A DNA stretch of 64,000 nucleotides from Hoplostethus atlanticus (lineage: Eukaryota > Chordata > Actinopteri > Trachichthyiformes > Trachichthyidae). This document shows, in pieces, positions 11,390 through 23,425 of the stretch (the first letter of the stretch is position 1; the number at the start of each line of letters is the position of its first letter). The DNA is taken from assembly GCA_034670405.1 (NCBI GenBank), contig JAXDDX010000074.1, positions 1-64,000 of the forward strand, written 5' to 3'. Both the position numbers and the translations under genes were made by a program. The notes under the pieces are model-generated. The model saw only the letters and a program-made list of their open reading frames with translations. It ran no database searches and had not been told where the DNA came from.

Positions 11390-13577
11390 CAAATGAAATA
11401 GTGTGAGACAGTTAAAATGATTCAAAGAGGTAGCATCGGAGGACAGGAAGAGGATGGAGGGGAGAAGATCTAAAGAATGATTGCTAACACGTTGTAGCCT
11501 GCTTTACACCGCGTTGAATTTCATGTGTCAGATCGGCCCCTTTGATCGTCGCTGAACCTTTTGCCAGTCTGTGTCGAGGCAATTCATCTCAATTTGCTCA
11601 GATGACAATGGCGACGCGAGACTTCCAGCCTCTCTCGCTCTCTCTTTACCATTTTTTATATTATTCCATCTCTTCCCCCACCCCCCCCTGCTTTTGCAGA
11701 TGCCATTTTAATGGAGGCTTTTATCCATGTTGTGTCACACCACCCAAAGTGCATGGGTGCATTTTCTAGAATGGGTTGCGCCCCAGTGGGAATCAAGCCC
11801 CTAATCCTGGCAGCGTTATGCCGCGTTCATGTCACATCGGATTTACTGTAAATACAAGCTGCCGGCTGGGAAGGACCGCTCACGTCAGCCTCCCAGTAGT
11901 AATTACAACTAGGACGTGGGATTTTTTTTGGGCATGTGTCATTTGTTTTTGGACATTTTGGACGTTTTGTAGGCTCCGATATCTCCCACTTGATGCCAGC
12001 AGTCCAAGATAATGAAAATCAAACAATAGGCCCACCATCAACACAAACTTCCTATAAGCTTATACGATTCCTGTGTGTGTTTTTTTTTTTTTTTACCAGC
12101 CTTGTTATTATATTATAATAGAATGGCACCAACTGTCCTGAATATCTTTTAGACACTGATTGGGTTCTCAGTGTGGTTCTCCGGCTCATGCATTTCAATC
12201 CTGCATACTTATTGTGGATTTTGCAGTTATCGAAGGCCTTTCTCAATGCAATGGTCAGAAATTCAAGACCGAGAGACAGAATCATCTTTAGTCTTGCGGC
12301 CGATTGCACTTCTGATTGCAAATTTCTCTATACTATGGTATTATTATTCAATCTGCTAAATCATGGACCATTATGTACCTGTCAGTATTTCCCCATATAT
12401 ATTGTGTGAGCTCTTACAGCTCCTCACATTTCACGCCGAACAGAAATGACGTGTGATGCTTAAGTCACCCATCCAAATGACAAATGCAATCAATCAATAA
12501 CAATTTCTCTGAAATATGGGGGAAAATTACATCACCAGAGCGTAGCGATGAAAGGATTAAAACAAATCTGAGGCACGTATGCCTGAAAAATAATGTGACA
12601 CCAAAGGACAAAATCTAAAAGTATAACAAAATAACAACAGAGAAATGAAACAGTAAAGAGGAAACAAATAGCTTTGACAGACTAAAAGGCACTGGCTGGT
12701 ACCTCCCACTGTTAGATGAATAGTTGCGGTGCGGCGCTAAATGATTGTGTACCTGGAGTTGCCAGTGAGACTTCCATTTACTAGAAGAATGATGTTTAAA
12801 TGGCAATCTATAAAACTGACACGTGGAAGAGAATGGAGAATAGTATATAGGTCCATTAGGCTTACAGTCTCTTTAAAACCAAAGAGGTGGTAAAATTAAA
12901 TATCTGGCCCAGGAGTTCTGACTTATGACCGCCGTTATCCTCTTCCTGCTGGAAATGGTCCTTGGTTCCTTTCTCTCTCGGAGATCCGATTTTACTTTAC
13001 CACCCAGTCAGGTCACATGAGACGTCGCTCACTCCACCAGCTTGTAACAGCCTCAATTATAAAACCCAAACTTAATAACCCCCCTAGTATCTCACGATCT
13101 AACTGGGCCGGCTCTATGAAAACACGGCTCGGCGGTTACATCGGTGTCGTTAACCGTCTGCCAAAGAGAAACAGAGATAATAAGGATTTTATGTGTACAT
13201 CTTTAAACATCGAATGAAAGAACACGCTGGCTGAAATTCGGTGGTTAAGAGTCACTGACAGGGTTAAACTCACATATTGGTTTGCCAATATATCGGGCTG
13301 ATGTTGACCTTTTACTAAATTGGATATTTGCGAGTCAATGTCAGCCTCCGATTTGACGATATCATGCTTGTTTACATAATCTTGGGAATTTGGCATAAAA
13401 ATAATACATTTAAAGATACTAGATATTGGTACAAATATTGGCAATCGGCCAATATTGCCATATTGTTGTCTTATCAGCCTTCAAAAAGCCATTTTGGTCA
13501 AACCCTAGTCACTGATATACATTAGAAGTAGGTGCAGCCTCTGTTATTTGTTCTTCAAATGCAGCTTGATGTAACTG
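10856..13577. other. Intergenic, (GA)n and homopolymer tracts
   Basis: No exon or transposon recognised. It holds a (GA)n run at 11347-11390, a C-rich run near 11677, and a T run at about 12081. The stretch 12900-13300 is unique-looking. Confidence 0.5.
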
Positions 13578-13735
13578 GTGCAGCTCCACCAATCAGAGGT
13601 GATGTAACACAAGCCTCATAGTTAGCTCCACCAGTGATGTAACATTAGCCTGTAGTCAGCTCCGCCAATCAGAAGCAATGTAACACTAGCCTGTAGTCAG
13701 CTCCACCAATCAGAAGTGATGTATGAACACAGGAG
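13578..13735 (+). repeat. 41-bp tandem repeat carrying CCAAT boxes
   Basis: About four units of roughly 41 bp (TAGCCTGTAGTCAGCTCCAC plus CAATCAGAAGTGATGTAAC). CCAATCAGA occurs at 13589, 13665 and 13706; the second unit lost it by a short deletion. CCAATCAGA is the classic NF-Y box. Confidence 0.85.
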
Positions 13736-15149
13736 TCAATCCCAGCTCACCTGGCCTGGTCCAAGATTGCAACAACTCAACAAGAAACTAGTGCATCGTG
13801 ATCTTCTTCCTGATTTGAAACTATTAGAGAATTAAATTGAGACACTGAAATGCAAAGTCAAGTCTTTGTATTATTGTCAAATTGCATGTTTACTGGCATT
13901 AGATTTGTATAAGTGTACGTTGGGGCTTGCGGAGTAGAGAGCACCCTGCAGCTCTTAGCTCTGTTCAGCAAAACCATTCAATTGCATGCTCTCATTCAAG
14001 GGTCCTCCAAAGCAATTCTTGGGAGCTCAAAGCGTCTTCAAGGTGTCATCCACTTAATTTCCAATGAACTGACGGTTTGACAAAAGGCAGTGTGTCTGGG
14101 AACGGATCAATACCAGGCGCCCTTCACTAGTTACTGGGCCAGTTGGACGAATTTAACCCTGTAACCAATGTAATTTTCTATTAGCATAGATTGGCTGAGT
14201 AGCATGAAACCACTTACAGGTCTATCTCGCACTGATTCCTTCATTCTCTCCTGTATACAAAACCGTACGGATAAACACACGCCGGTGGGCATGATGCTAA
14301 CACCCACACGCACACACACATCAAGATTAACCTTCAGATGTGCTGCATAAGCTGTTTGCCATGGTAACCTCGCTGGTAACCTTTTCACAAGTATCACTGC
14401 CTCTCTTTTTTTCCCCCCACAATGCCCTTGCAGCTTTTGGCTGTCAGCTTGGGGCCATTAAGAGCTGGCTGCCATCAAAAGGCTTCAATTATTCACACTG
14501 GCAAATCGTGCATAAAACTATGGGTTTTGCAGTACAGGTTGTTTTCAAGAATTTAATAAAAATACTTTATAATAATTAATAAAAACTATCAATATCTGCA
14601 TTTTTTTAAACAACACAATGAAGTTTGTTTTTGTCTTTCATTTATACTTTATTTATTTAAGTAGTCTCATTGAATTATCTTTTTCGACCAAAAGACAAAA
14701 ATACACAATTCCAACAGTCGAACAGTGTTTGGCGGTCTGCTCCATTTATAAGGTGCATAGTACAACAAAGTTGAAGATTTATTTCAAACTGGGCCCGGAT
14801 ATCATGAAACGTGCTCGGCACATGAAGACACACGTCACCTTTCAGTTCAATAAAAGAAATTGAGTTATTTTAAGAGACTTTCTTATAATAATACAGATAT
14901 CATAATCCAGAATTCACGTTGAGAATCACACGCTGATATCACGTTGATCAGCGTTCATAGCATTAATCTAAACACCTTAGGCTGAATTTACACGTGTTGA
15001 CAAAAGTTGTGATTTGAACTCTTTGTGCGATCCTCGTCATGGTTGTCTAAACAGAGGTGATCCACATCGGGTGTTTCCATGGGTGGACAGCATTTAAAAG
15101 ACCTAAAAGATCTGTGCCACAAAGAGTTAAAAGTCAGATTTTGTGACTG
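13736..15149. other. Intergenic, unique-looking
   Basis: No gene or clear transposon. An RFX-like word (GCCATGGTAACC) is at about 14357-14369, with another GGTAACC at about 14373-14379. AACTCTTTGTG near 15018 and CACAAAGAGTT near 15119 are inverted copies just before the Tc1 relic. Confidence 0.45.
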
Positions 15150-15690
15150 CGCAGAAGTGGGCTTCTCAATGCTGGTATTTATACCCTAGATCAACGCCCA
15201 AAGATGCATAAATTGGCGTAAGGAGCACAAAACCTGGAGCCCTGAGGAATGGAAAACTGTACTCTGGTCTGATGAGTGTTCTTTCACATTTTTTCCATCC
15301 TGGTTTCCCATTTGGAGAAAGCCTAAGGATGATGGTAGATCTGTAGTGGTTCATCTGTAGTGTAGCCATCTACTGGGAGTCATTAGGACCGGTGGCTCTG
15401 TATGGCTGTATTACGACCAAGGAATATGAACCCATTTCACATTTCACAGGATGCACCAGATTCATGAGCACCAGGCTGAAGTCCTTCCACGGCCTCTCCA
15501 ATCAGTAGATCTAAACATCTTTATGGGAAGCAGGTTTCCTCCTCCTCCGTCCCTCAATGGACTGGAGGCTTTCCTTCTTGGAGAGAGGTCCAGCATCACA
15601 CTGCACACAGGTCAGGCTGCAGGATGAGGAGGAGTGAAGCTGTTCTGAAGGCAAAGAGTGGCCCCGTCATATATTAAAAGGTATTTCTAT
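15150..15690 (+). pseudogene. Tc1-type transposase relic
   Basis: From 15235 the plus strand encodes WSPEEWKTVLWSDECSFT, the Tc1/mariner segment around the second catalytic Asp. Further on, degraded words include ATGCACCAGATTCATGAGCA, SRFPPPSSL-like coding near 15530-15560, and a C-terminal KAKSGP-like end near 15650. Stops and frameshifts throughout mean it is inactive. Terminal inverted repeats are not evident. Confidence 0.7.
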
Positions 15691-16654
15691 TTCTTGTCCA
15701 CCCCCTGCATAATGACATCTAAGATCTATTTCAAAAACTGAGCCCGGTTTGTGTTTCGGAGCAAAACTGGGGTAAATTACTACTTTAATTTCTCTACTAG
15801 TGGTGGCAGGTTCTGCTGTTGTGGAGTATGGGGGAAACACTTGATGAAACTTATGACCACCGTTGCCTTCTGCCTGCCGGAGCTTGACGACAATATTTTT
15901 CTCTTCTTTTTCTCTCTCTGTCTCACAAACACACTGTGTTACACACACGCTAAAAAAAAATACACCGGCCTTCATGGCTTGATCTATCTCTCCTAAGGTC
16001 TATGAAGCTAAGCCCAGACATAAAGACCCTTGAGAAAGCTGGCAGGGAATTGTGTGTGTGCGTGTGTGTGTTCTTTTGCTGCTACAAAGAGAGGCATAGA
16101 CATACAGGGTTTAGAAGAAGTGCAAAAGCGCCTAGGTCTGTGATGCCGAAGGGTCCATCCTAGAATACTGGAGCCCCTAAAATAAATACAACAATGAACA
16201 ATTTGCACCCATCATAACCCCCGTCTTCTAGGGGGTGTAAATAACTGCATAGTTACATTTACTGTCAAGGGACTGGTGGGCTGTAACATACCTGCAGCAT
16301 GCAACCAGCCATGGGCCATTTCTCTTTATTGCATTACAAAAAACACAGACAAACTATCTCATATCACAAAGTATCCTGCGGTTGATCATGTAGCATACAG
16401 TAGCTGCCAGCATTTGCTTATTTCCTTGGAGTTCCATTCATCTTGAGTTGAGTTTTAACATGATTTCAATGCTTTCCAAAAGAGTTTTCAAGAATATAAT
16501 GGAGAATCCTCCATTATTTTCACAAATACATGTTGGCAAAAAACGGTATTTAAAGCTTAAGTCACACATGGGGCTGCAACAGAGAAGAGCTTCCCATTCC
16601 CCGTTAATTGATCCACCCTATTTTGCCCAAATTCATTGAAATCTTCTCAGAGCC
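15691..16654. other. Intergenic, no feature recognised
   Basis: Short CT and GT tracts near 15900-15950 and 16050-16070 and an A run at 15951. No supportable gene. Confidence 0.5.
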
Positions 16655-16835
16655 CTAGGAAGTGACAAATCAAAAACTAAAGAGCGAAATACAAAAACGT
16701 CTCCGGAGAAAGCTGGACTCACCAACGACGGCTGTACCTCTTCACCACCTCCACCCCCACCAGACACTAAGAAGAAGACATGAAGGTGAGGGGTTTTCCA
16801 ATGATTTCTGGGTAATGAGGTACTTCAAACTGTTA
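16655..16835 (+). repeat. Interspersed repeat family 1, copy A
   Basis: Shares with 50200-50395, in the same orientation: AAGTGACAAATC, a GGACTCAC..AACGA.GGCTG.ACC.CTTCACC block, CCAGACAC..AAGA, and TTTCTGGGTAATGA followed by TTCAAAC. Divergence with small indels indicates an old dispersed repeat; class unknown. Confidence 0.6.
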
Positions 16836-17190
16836 TCTCCCGCTGCCACTTGGGGGCTCTAAAGAGCGATGTTGCCTGGTGCAAGTGTGAGGGTAGAGAA
16901 TTGCAATTGTGCAAAAGTGTTCACTGAGGCACATCAATGTAGGGATGGATTGCAAATGTTATCCATGCATTTTCTGTGTTTTGTACCCCTTGTCTTCACT
17001 CCTACAAATAATCTCTTCATTCGTGGACTCCGTTTTTTCCGCTATCTGCGTCTCTCACTTTCTTCCCTCCTTCTCACTTTTCCTCCCTTTCTCTCGGCTC
17101 TGCAGAGTGTCCCCCGTTAACGTCTAGGCTCTATTTGCCTGTCTCCGTCTGTTTCTCACTTCCCCTCTTTCTGCACTTCAGATTCCCTAT

Positions 17191-17230
<40 letters not shown>

Positions 17231-20200
17231 ATCTCTCTCTCTCCTTCTCACCCTTTCTCTCTTCGCTCCAGAGTATTCCCCATTTCACACCCTGCAGAGC
17301 ATGTTAAGCTTCTATCTCATCTGAACGGTGAGATATGCACTCAGGATATTGCGTGCCGTGAGAATAAGGCTGTTTTTATTCTCACCTTTGGCTCGTGCCT
17401 GCTTATGAAAGCATACGCAACATCTTTCGCTTTTCTCTTAGCAGCTTCACCTGTCATCAGGCATAAAAGAATATTTCTGGAGAACCGCTACTTGACCTTC
17501 TGCTATTGAAAATGTGGGTACAACGTAGTGAGGGTGTTATGAGCTCAGCATTCACGCTAGTGGATTTTTTTCCCCCCTCTCGACAAGTGAAACTGAAATC
17601 ACAAGAAAATGCCTCAGCTAGACCTTGGGTTTTTTCACAGATTGAAAAGAAATTTTTAATTGAAAGAGAAATAAAAAAGGCATTCACCAACAGGTAGATA
17701 CCAGGCTTAAAATGTTACCACAGCTCAGATCCATTGGGCATCATAACTTTTCTTAAATTATTTAGTAATTTTGTCGTATTTATGTGCGTAAGAAAATACC
17801 AATCATGAAACATGCGGGAAATCTCAATTTGTTCATAGAACAGGTGTATATTTGATGAATGCCAATCGTAAATTGGATGCGCGTGTCCATGTTTCCATGT
17901 GATCAACATATTACAAGTTGGATAATCTTGTGTTGTTATGAATGAGGACAGTTCGGCAAATACGCCATTTCAGCCTATTAGGTATTTTTTTTCTACAAGG
18001 CCACCGAAATATCTTGTTCTTGTTGAGGTTTGGTACTACTGCAATTGATTTTTCATAAAGAATAAGCCATTCTAAGAGCCTTCCCACATGTTTCCAAACA
18101 CACATAGGTTTTGATCGGACCAACAAACAAATTCAGATACGAACAAAATGATGAATCAGACTATCTTTGAGAAACATTCGTACAAACACTTTACGATCGA
18201 ATCTGATCTTACACACGTTTCGTGAATGAGGCCCATTGAGAATGAAATGCTTGACTCCAAAAAAAAAAAAAACACGAATTCAAGAAATGGTGGAAAAATG
18301 TGGAAAACTAATTGTAGATAATCCTATATCACAATTTTCCATAATTTTTAATTGTGTAATTTGGTGGTTTTGAAGTGTTTGTTATATTTTCAAGACGCCT
18401 GAGAGTCCCGGTGTGCACCCATGGGACCAAGAGGAAAGTTAAGTTGGAGAAGCATGCAGCTCTGGTGGGAAAGATAGAGAGAAACCTTACATAGACAAAC
18501 CATTGGAAAAAAAACGCAACAACCAGCAAAGTGGAGAAGAATGGATGGACGCAACTTTAGAGAGGAAAATCTTTCCCCCAAGGCCGAACATCAAGACGTT
18601 TCAGTTCCTAAAAGTGGATCATCATCTGTCATTTGGAGATGCTTTGGTTTTAAACTACATGACGAGCAAATACAGATTCTGTGAAAAGTTTTCCTTAGAG
18701 CTGCAACCCAATAAAGTTATTTATTATTTTATTATTTTGTAAATAAGGACTGAGACAAATCGTGACTCCTGATTGTCATCACAATATTAAGCTAAAAGGC
18801 TATCATTTCTGACGTGATCATGCAGCCCTAACTCCTACCCACTTAGATGAGTGCAAAATACCCAGTGTTTGAAACAAGGCCCAACAGTAAACATGTCGTA
18901 CGCCATTAATAATGCATTCCCCCTCTGGGCCAATCAGGAACAAACATTTAACCTTGTTTTGACCTGTAATTGTCACACCCCCCCTGGAGCCAGTCAGTGC
19001 CAGAACACAGTGATGGATGCTTCATTCCCCTAAGTTCGGCCAAAATCCGATCAGACAGACGACTGAAGTACACAGTAGCACACTCACATTTGATGCCGAA
19101 GTAACAGGTTGTTTATAGGTTTTCCTTATAGAATGCATGAAGTTCAGTATGGTGGCTTGTGAAGCCGAGCATTGTTTAAATCTCAAAGGTCTCATTTCTT
19201 TCAGTGAGGCAGCTGCAGCTCGGGGACGGACGGCGGAAGCTTAAAGGTTAGGGAAAACCTGGGCAGATGACCACCCTTTCCGAATTCCCCAACCAGCTGG
19301 AAAATCTGTGCAAAGAACATAATCTTCTCCCCACACTCCAGCACCATCAATGACACGGGCACGAGCAAGGCAAATTGATAACCAAATGCTCGCCTGGGGC
19401 TGCTGAGTGGTTCCAGCAGCAGAACACTGTGTTCCTACTGGACAGCTGAATGGGTGTAACTGTAAGAATGCTGAAAAAAAACATGCATGTTCTGGATTGA
19501 AGGTTAAAAGCTTGAAAAAACAAGTTACACTAATAATACAGTTTGATATAGATGAATTTTGGTGGGGAAATAGAGAAATGTTAAGCAGATTTGTGTCATA
19601 GTAAAAAAACATACTATTGGTTTTTTAAAGATTCATTAAAACTGAAGCCCCTCCCCCCTTGGGTCATTCCATATTCCATTGAACTAAATACTGTATCATT
19701 TATTTACAGGGAATTGTATTGTCAATAGCCTGCAAGAAAAAGGCAAATGATAAAACTGTGAGATAAACACATTTTGGCAGCTATTCCCTTCCAAACCTCA
19801 ACAGTAACTTTGAACATTTGAACAGTAACGGTATTAAACCGCTAACAGTAATCTAGAGGATCATTCTTTAGCCTTCGTTAAACATTGATGACCCGCACTG
19901 TATCTGGAACTCATTACCTGAACCCATAAATCATTACAGAGCTGTGCGGTTGCCCACCTGGGATCGATAGAACCACAATGCACTGGGGGTGACCCATGAC
20001 ACGGAAGGTCGCCCAGACTGATGTCACACCGGACGTCTATTGGCTACTTTGTTTCAATTCAAGTAAATCATAAATCAAAATCAATCAGACTTCTTTGTAA
20101 TTACTTACCATCTGAGAGGGTGTGCAGGTTGAGCTGGTTACTATTTCTGTATTGTATTGTGAAAAATGAAGACATCCGAGCGGTATTTGATTTGCTTTTC

Positions 20201-20504
20201 GTATCTTTTGTGTTTTCTTTACTGATAAGCACTATAGGAGGAAGATAAATGGAGAGGAAGAACCTGTGGGCAATTAAGTTAGTATGACCGCAATAGCTGT
20301 GTAATATGGGATCATTTTTCATTTTTGTCATATTTGAGTCATATTTTTCACATGAAATAAGTAACAGACTCTGTTGTTCTTCCTCATAATCCAACAAAAT
20401 TCAAATGTATATGTACATTAGATTTTTTTAGATTATTTTTTTAAAATCTTTATTTCCTTTTTTGAACATTTTGTCTAATAAAATGTATTTTATTTGCTGT
20501 TTTA
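16836..20504. other. Intergenic with simple repeats and one dispersed repeat
   Basis: Contains a (CT)n run at 17194-17243 and repeat family 2 at 18885-19030. The 17300-17480 stretch and 17700-18230 look non-repetitive. No exon could be supported. Confidence 0.5.
18885..19030 (+). repeat. Interspersed repeat family 2, copy A
   Basis: Shares the order GGGCCAATCAG.AA..AAA, TTTGACCTGTAATTGT, a run of Cs with CCTGGAGCCAGTCAGTG with copies at 50625-50790 and 46900-47000. Old, diverged copies; class unknown. Confidence 0.55.
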
Positions 20505-20611
20505 CACTGTAAAGCATCTTTGGGTACCATGAAAAGTGCTATATAAATGTGATTTATTATTACTATTATGATTATTATTATTATTATTATTATTGTTATT
20601 ATTATTATTAC
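20505..20611 (+). mobile_element. LINE/SINE 3' tail with (TTA)n
   Basis: ACCATGAAAAGTGCTATATA then AATGTGATTTATTATTA and a long TTA microsatellite. Same terminus type as 7698-7765 but opposite strand. No upstream coding remains visible. Confidence 0.6.
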
Positions 20612-21289
20612 ATATACACAAACCAGTTTCTCACAAATGTCCCAATTTTTTTTTCTTGCTGTGTTTTTAGGAATACAGCAAATCTTCTCGCTCTATTGGC
20701 AATGCTATAATAATGCCTCTTCAAACATAAAGCAGGATCGATACTGAACAATAAGGCGAGAGGTCAAGGGTCGCCGCATCAATAACAGAGCTCTCCATTA
20801 CTCTCAAATACTCCTGGCTCTCCCCGCTATCATTAGTAGGCACCATTTAAAGAAGCAATTTAGGCATTAAGCACCCATAAGCATGCCTTTAAGATGCTTT
20901 CACTGACAGAAAGGGAGGGAGGTTTCCATGGAAAAATCAGCTTTGCCTCGTTCATTACCGCAATTCACCCTTTCTTCGTTAGGGAAATAACTGCAGTTGA
21001 GCGGCCACTGGAGTGCGTGGAGAACTGATGTTTGCACTGGGATTTGGTTGTTTACAAGCTGTCTGTTTTCACATGGAGGAGGAGAGGAGCGATCTATCGG
21101 GAGCTGTCAGTTGTGTCCTTTAAAGGCCTATAAAACTAGACATCAGAGAGAGAGAGAGAGAGCAATAAAACAAACACATCCGAGTGGTGTTCACGCTACG
21201 GTGTTGCTCAGGAGGCATAAAAAGAGTCAGATTTTTTCACATGTAAGTACACTGTTCTCCTTTTTCCTCATCGGCCTACATGGAACCAG
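20612..21289. other. Non-repetitive intergenic stretch, CNE candidate
   Basis: About 20680-20990 has no simple repeat or transposon and is of even composition, as in conserved non-coding elements. A short (GA)n is at about 21148-21161. Conservation cannot be tested here. Confidence 0.3.
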
Positions 21290-21556
21290 TTGCTCATAAA
21301 TGTCCCAATTATTTATTTTTTTTACTTCATATGTTTTGCCTTTATCTCTTCATTCATAGATATTTTTTTTTTTAATTATTTTTTATTACACTTTCCTTTA
21401 CCTTGTTTTAGTTGCTCTTTATTTTATTTTATTTATTTATTTATTTATTTTAGTTTGTTTTTATTTTATTTATTTTATTCTGTATTCATGTGAAGCACTT
21501 TGAATTGCCTTTGTGTATGAAAGGTGCTACACAAATAAACTTGCCTTGCCTTATAA
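21290..21556 (+). mobile_element. Retroelement 3' end with (CTTGC)n tail
   Basis: T-rich and TTTA-rich sequence ending GAAGCACTTTGAATTGCC, then GTGTATGAAAGGTGCTACAC, AAATAAA and a CTTGCCTTGCC tail at about 21538-21550. Plus orientation, facing the opposite LINE tail at 21597. Confidence 0.6.
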
Positions 21557-21596
21557 ATATCGGTGATGAAGTACTGATAAGACTGATAATCATTAT

Positions 21597-22362
21597 CAAT
21601 CAATCAATCATGTTTATTTGTATAGCACATTTCATACACGGAGGCAATTCAAAGGGCTTTACATGAGATTTAAAAACATAAAACATGACCGCAGCAGCTG
21701 AAACAGTCCGTTGTTGGGGTGGTGAGGATCCTTCATGATCCTGCAGGCTCTGGTTCTGCACCTCCATGGTGGGGAGTGTAGTTCCAATAGTGCGTTTAGC
21801 CAAACGCACTACTCTCTGCAGAGCCTTCCTGTCCTGAGCGGAGCTGTTGCCAAACCAGGCAGTGATGCTTCCTGTCAGGATGCTCTCTACAGCTCCAGAG
21901 TAGAAGGACTGAAGGATCCTCCGAGAGACTTTAAATTTCCTCAGATGCCTGAGGTGGTAAAGGCGCTGCCTTGCCTTCTTCACCAGAGTGTCTGTGTGTG
22001 ACGTCTGTCCATGTCAGATCTTCGGTGATGTGGACTCCCAGGTATTTATACCTGCTCACACTCTCCACAGTAGTCCCATTAATCCCCAGTGGTGAGTACG
22101 TCCTCTGTTGTTGTGTCCTCCTAAAGTCCACAATCAGCTCCTTAGTTTTGGTGACATTCAAGAGGAGGCTGTTGTCCTGGCACCTAGAATGACAGATCAG
22201 CAACTTCCTCCAGGTAGGCCTTCTCGTCGTTGTCAGAGATCAGGCCCACCACCACTGTGTCATCCGAAACTTAATGATGGAGTTGGAGCTGAACCTGGCC
22301 ACACAGTCATGTGTGTACAGGGAGTACAGTAGGGGGCTGAGGACGCAACCCTGGGGGGATCC
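21597..22362 (-). pseudogene. LINE (Jockey/I-like) reverse transcriptase 3' half, frameshifted
   Basis: Minus strand, in order: GSPQGCVLSPLLYSLYTHDC at the 22362 end, DDTVVVGLISDNDE, LLLNVTKTKELIVDFRR, SRYKYLGVHIT, then RQRLYHLRHLRKFKVSRRIL and ILTGSITAWFGNSSAQDRKA. One base is missing before the Asp-Asp motif (AAGTTTCGGATGAC where AAGTTTGCGGATGAC is expected), and another frame break lies near 22010. It ends in a GTGCTATACAAATAAACATG terminus with a (TGATTGAT)n tail near 21597-21610. The copy is 5'-truncated exactly at the GSPQG motif, where LINE B begins. Confidence 0.82.
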
Positions 22363-23425
22363 AATATTTTAAAGTCGATTCTCTGACAAACTGGAAGCCA
22401 ATGCAGGGATCTGAGAATTGACGTTATGTGGTCAAACCTTTTCATCTTTGTTAGTAGTCTAGTAGCAGCGTTCTGAATGAGCTGTAGCTGTCTGAGTGCC
22501 TTTTTAGGGAGACCTGAGAGAAGACCATTAAAGTAGTCTAACTAATAAAGGCATGAATACGTTTTTCTAGGTCTTGATGTAACATGAAACCCCTGAGTCT
22601 TGCTATGTTTTTAAGGTGTTAGTAAGCTGATTTTGTCACTGACTTAGTGTGGCTGTTGAAGTTGAGGTCTGAGTCCATAATAACACCAAGGTTTCTAGCT
22701 TTGTCTTTGTCTTTTTGGCACCAAAGACAATTATCTCGGTTTTGTCATTATTTAGTTGAAGGAAATTTTGGCACATCCAGTCATTTACTTGCTTAATGCA
22801 CTGGCACAGCAGGTCTATAGGACGATAGTCATTTGGGGATAGAGCTATATAGATTTGGGTGTCGTCCGCGTAACAATGGTATGCAATGTTGTTGTCGTGC
22901 ATGATTCGGCCTAACGGGAGCATGTAGAGGTTGAAAAGGCACTGGTCCTAGAATTGAACCTTGGGGGACCCCACAGTTCACATCACACAGTTAGCTCAGA
23001 TACAAAGTTGCCAAGGGAAATAAAATAGTTAAACCAGTTTAGGACTGTGCCGGATAGTCCAACCCAGTTTTCCAATCTATCTAGCAGTATTGTATGGTCA
23101 ATAGTATCGAATGCAGCTCTGAGATACAATAACACCAGGATTTAAATTTTTCCCAGAGTCAGTGTTAAAGCGAATGTCATTAACAACTTTAATAAGAGCA
23201 GTTTCAGTGCTGTGGAGGGGCCGAAATCCTGATTGGAAGTTGTCATGGCAACCAGATGAGACTAAAAAACTGTTAAGTTGTTGGAAGACAGTTGTTGGCC
23301 TGTAGTTGTTAATTACAGAAGCATCTAGGCTCCCCTTTTTTAGCAGAGGTTTAATGACTGCAGTTTTTAAGGCCTCTGGAAAGGTTCCATTATATATTTC
23401 CATTATATATTCATATATCATGATA
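22363..23425 (-). pseudogene. L2-like LINE reverse transcriptase, interrupted
   Basis: Minus strand, in order: LKTAVIKPLLKKGSLD with INNYRP, FQSGFRPLHSTETALIKVVN, DHTILLDRLENWVGLSGTVL, AYHCYADDTQIYIAL with the catalytic YADD, and LQLIQNAATRLL followed by LRSLHWLPVCQRIDFKIL. Stops and frameshifts break the frame at several points. The coding stops abruptly at 22363, one junction from LINE A, and the missing continuation (VLLLTYKSLHG-type) is what copy 10010-10285 shows. Either LINE A inserted here with loss of the other side, or the two were joined by template switching. Confidence 0.82.

Noticed and set aside
14357-14380. Second RFX X-box
   Set aside because: The left half-site is imperfect (GTTTGCC) and gives only a weak match.
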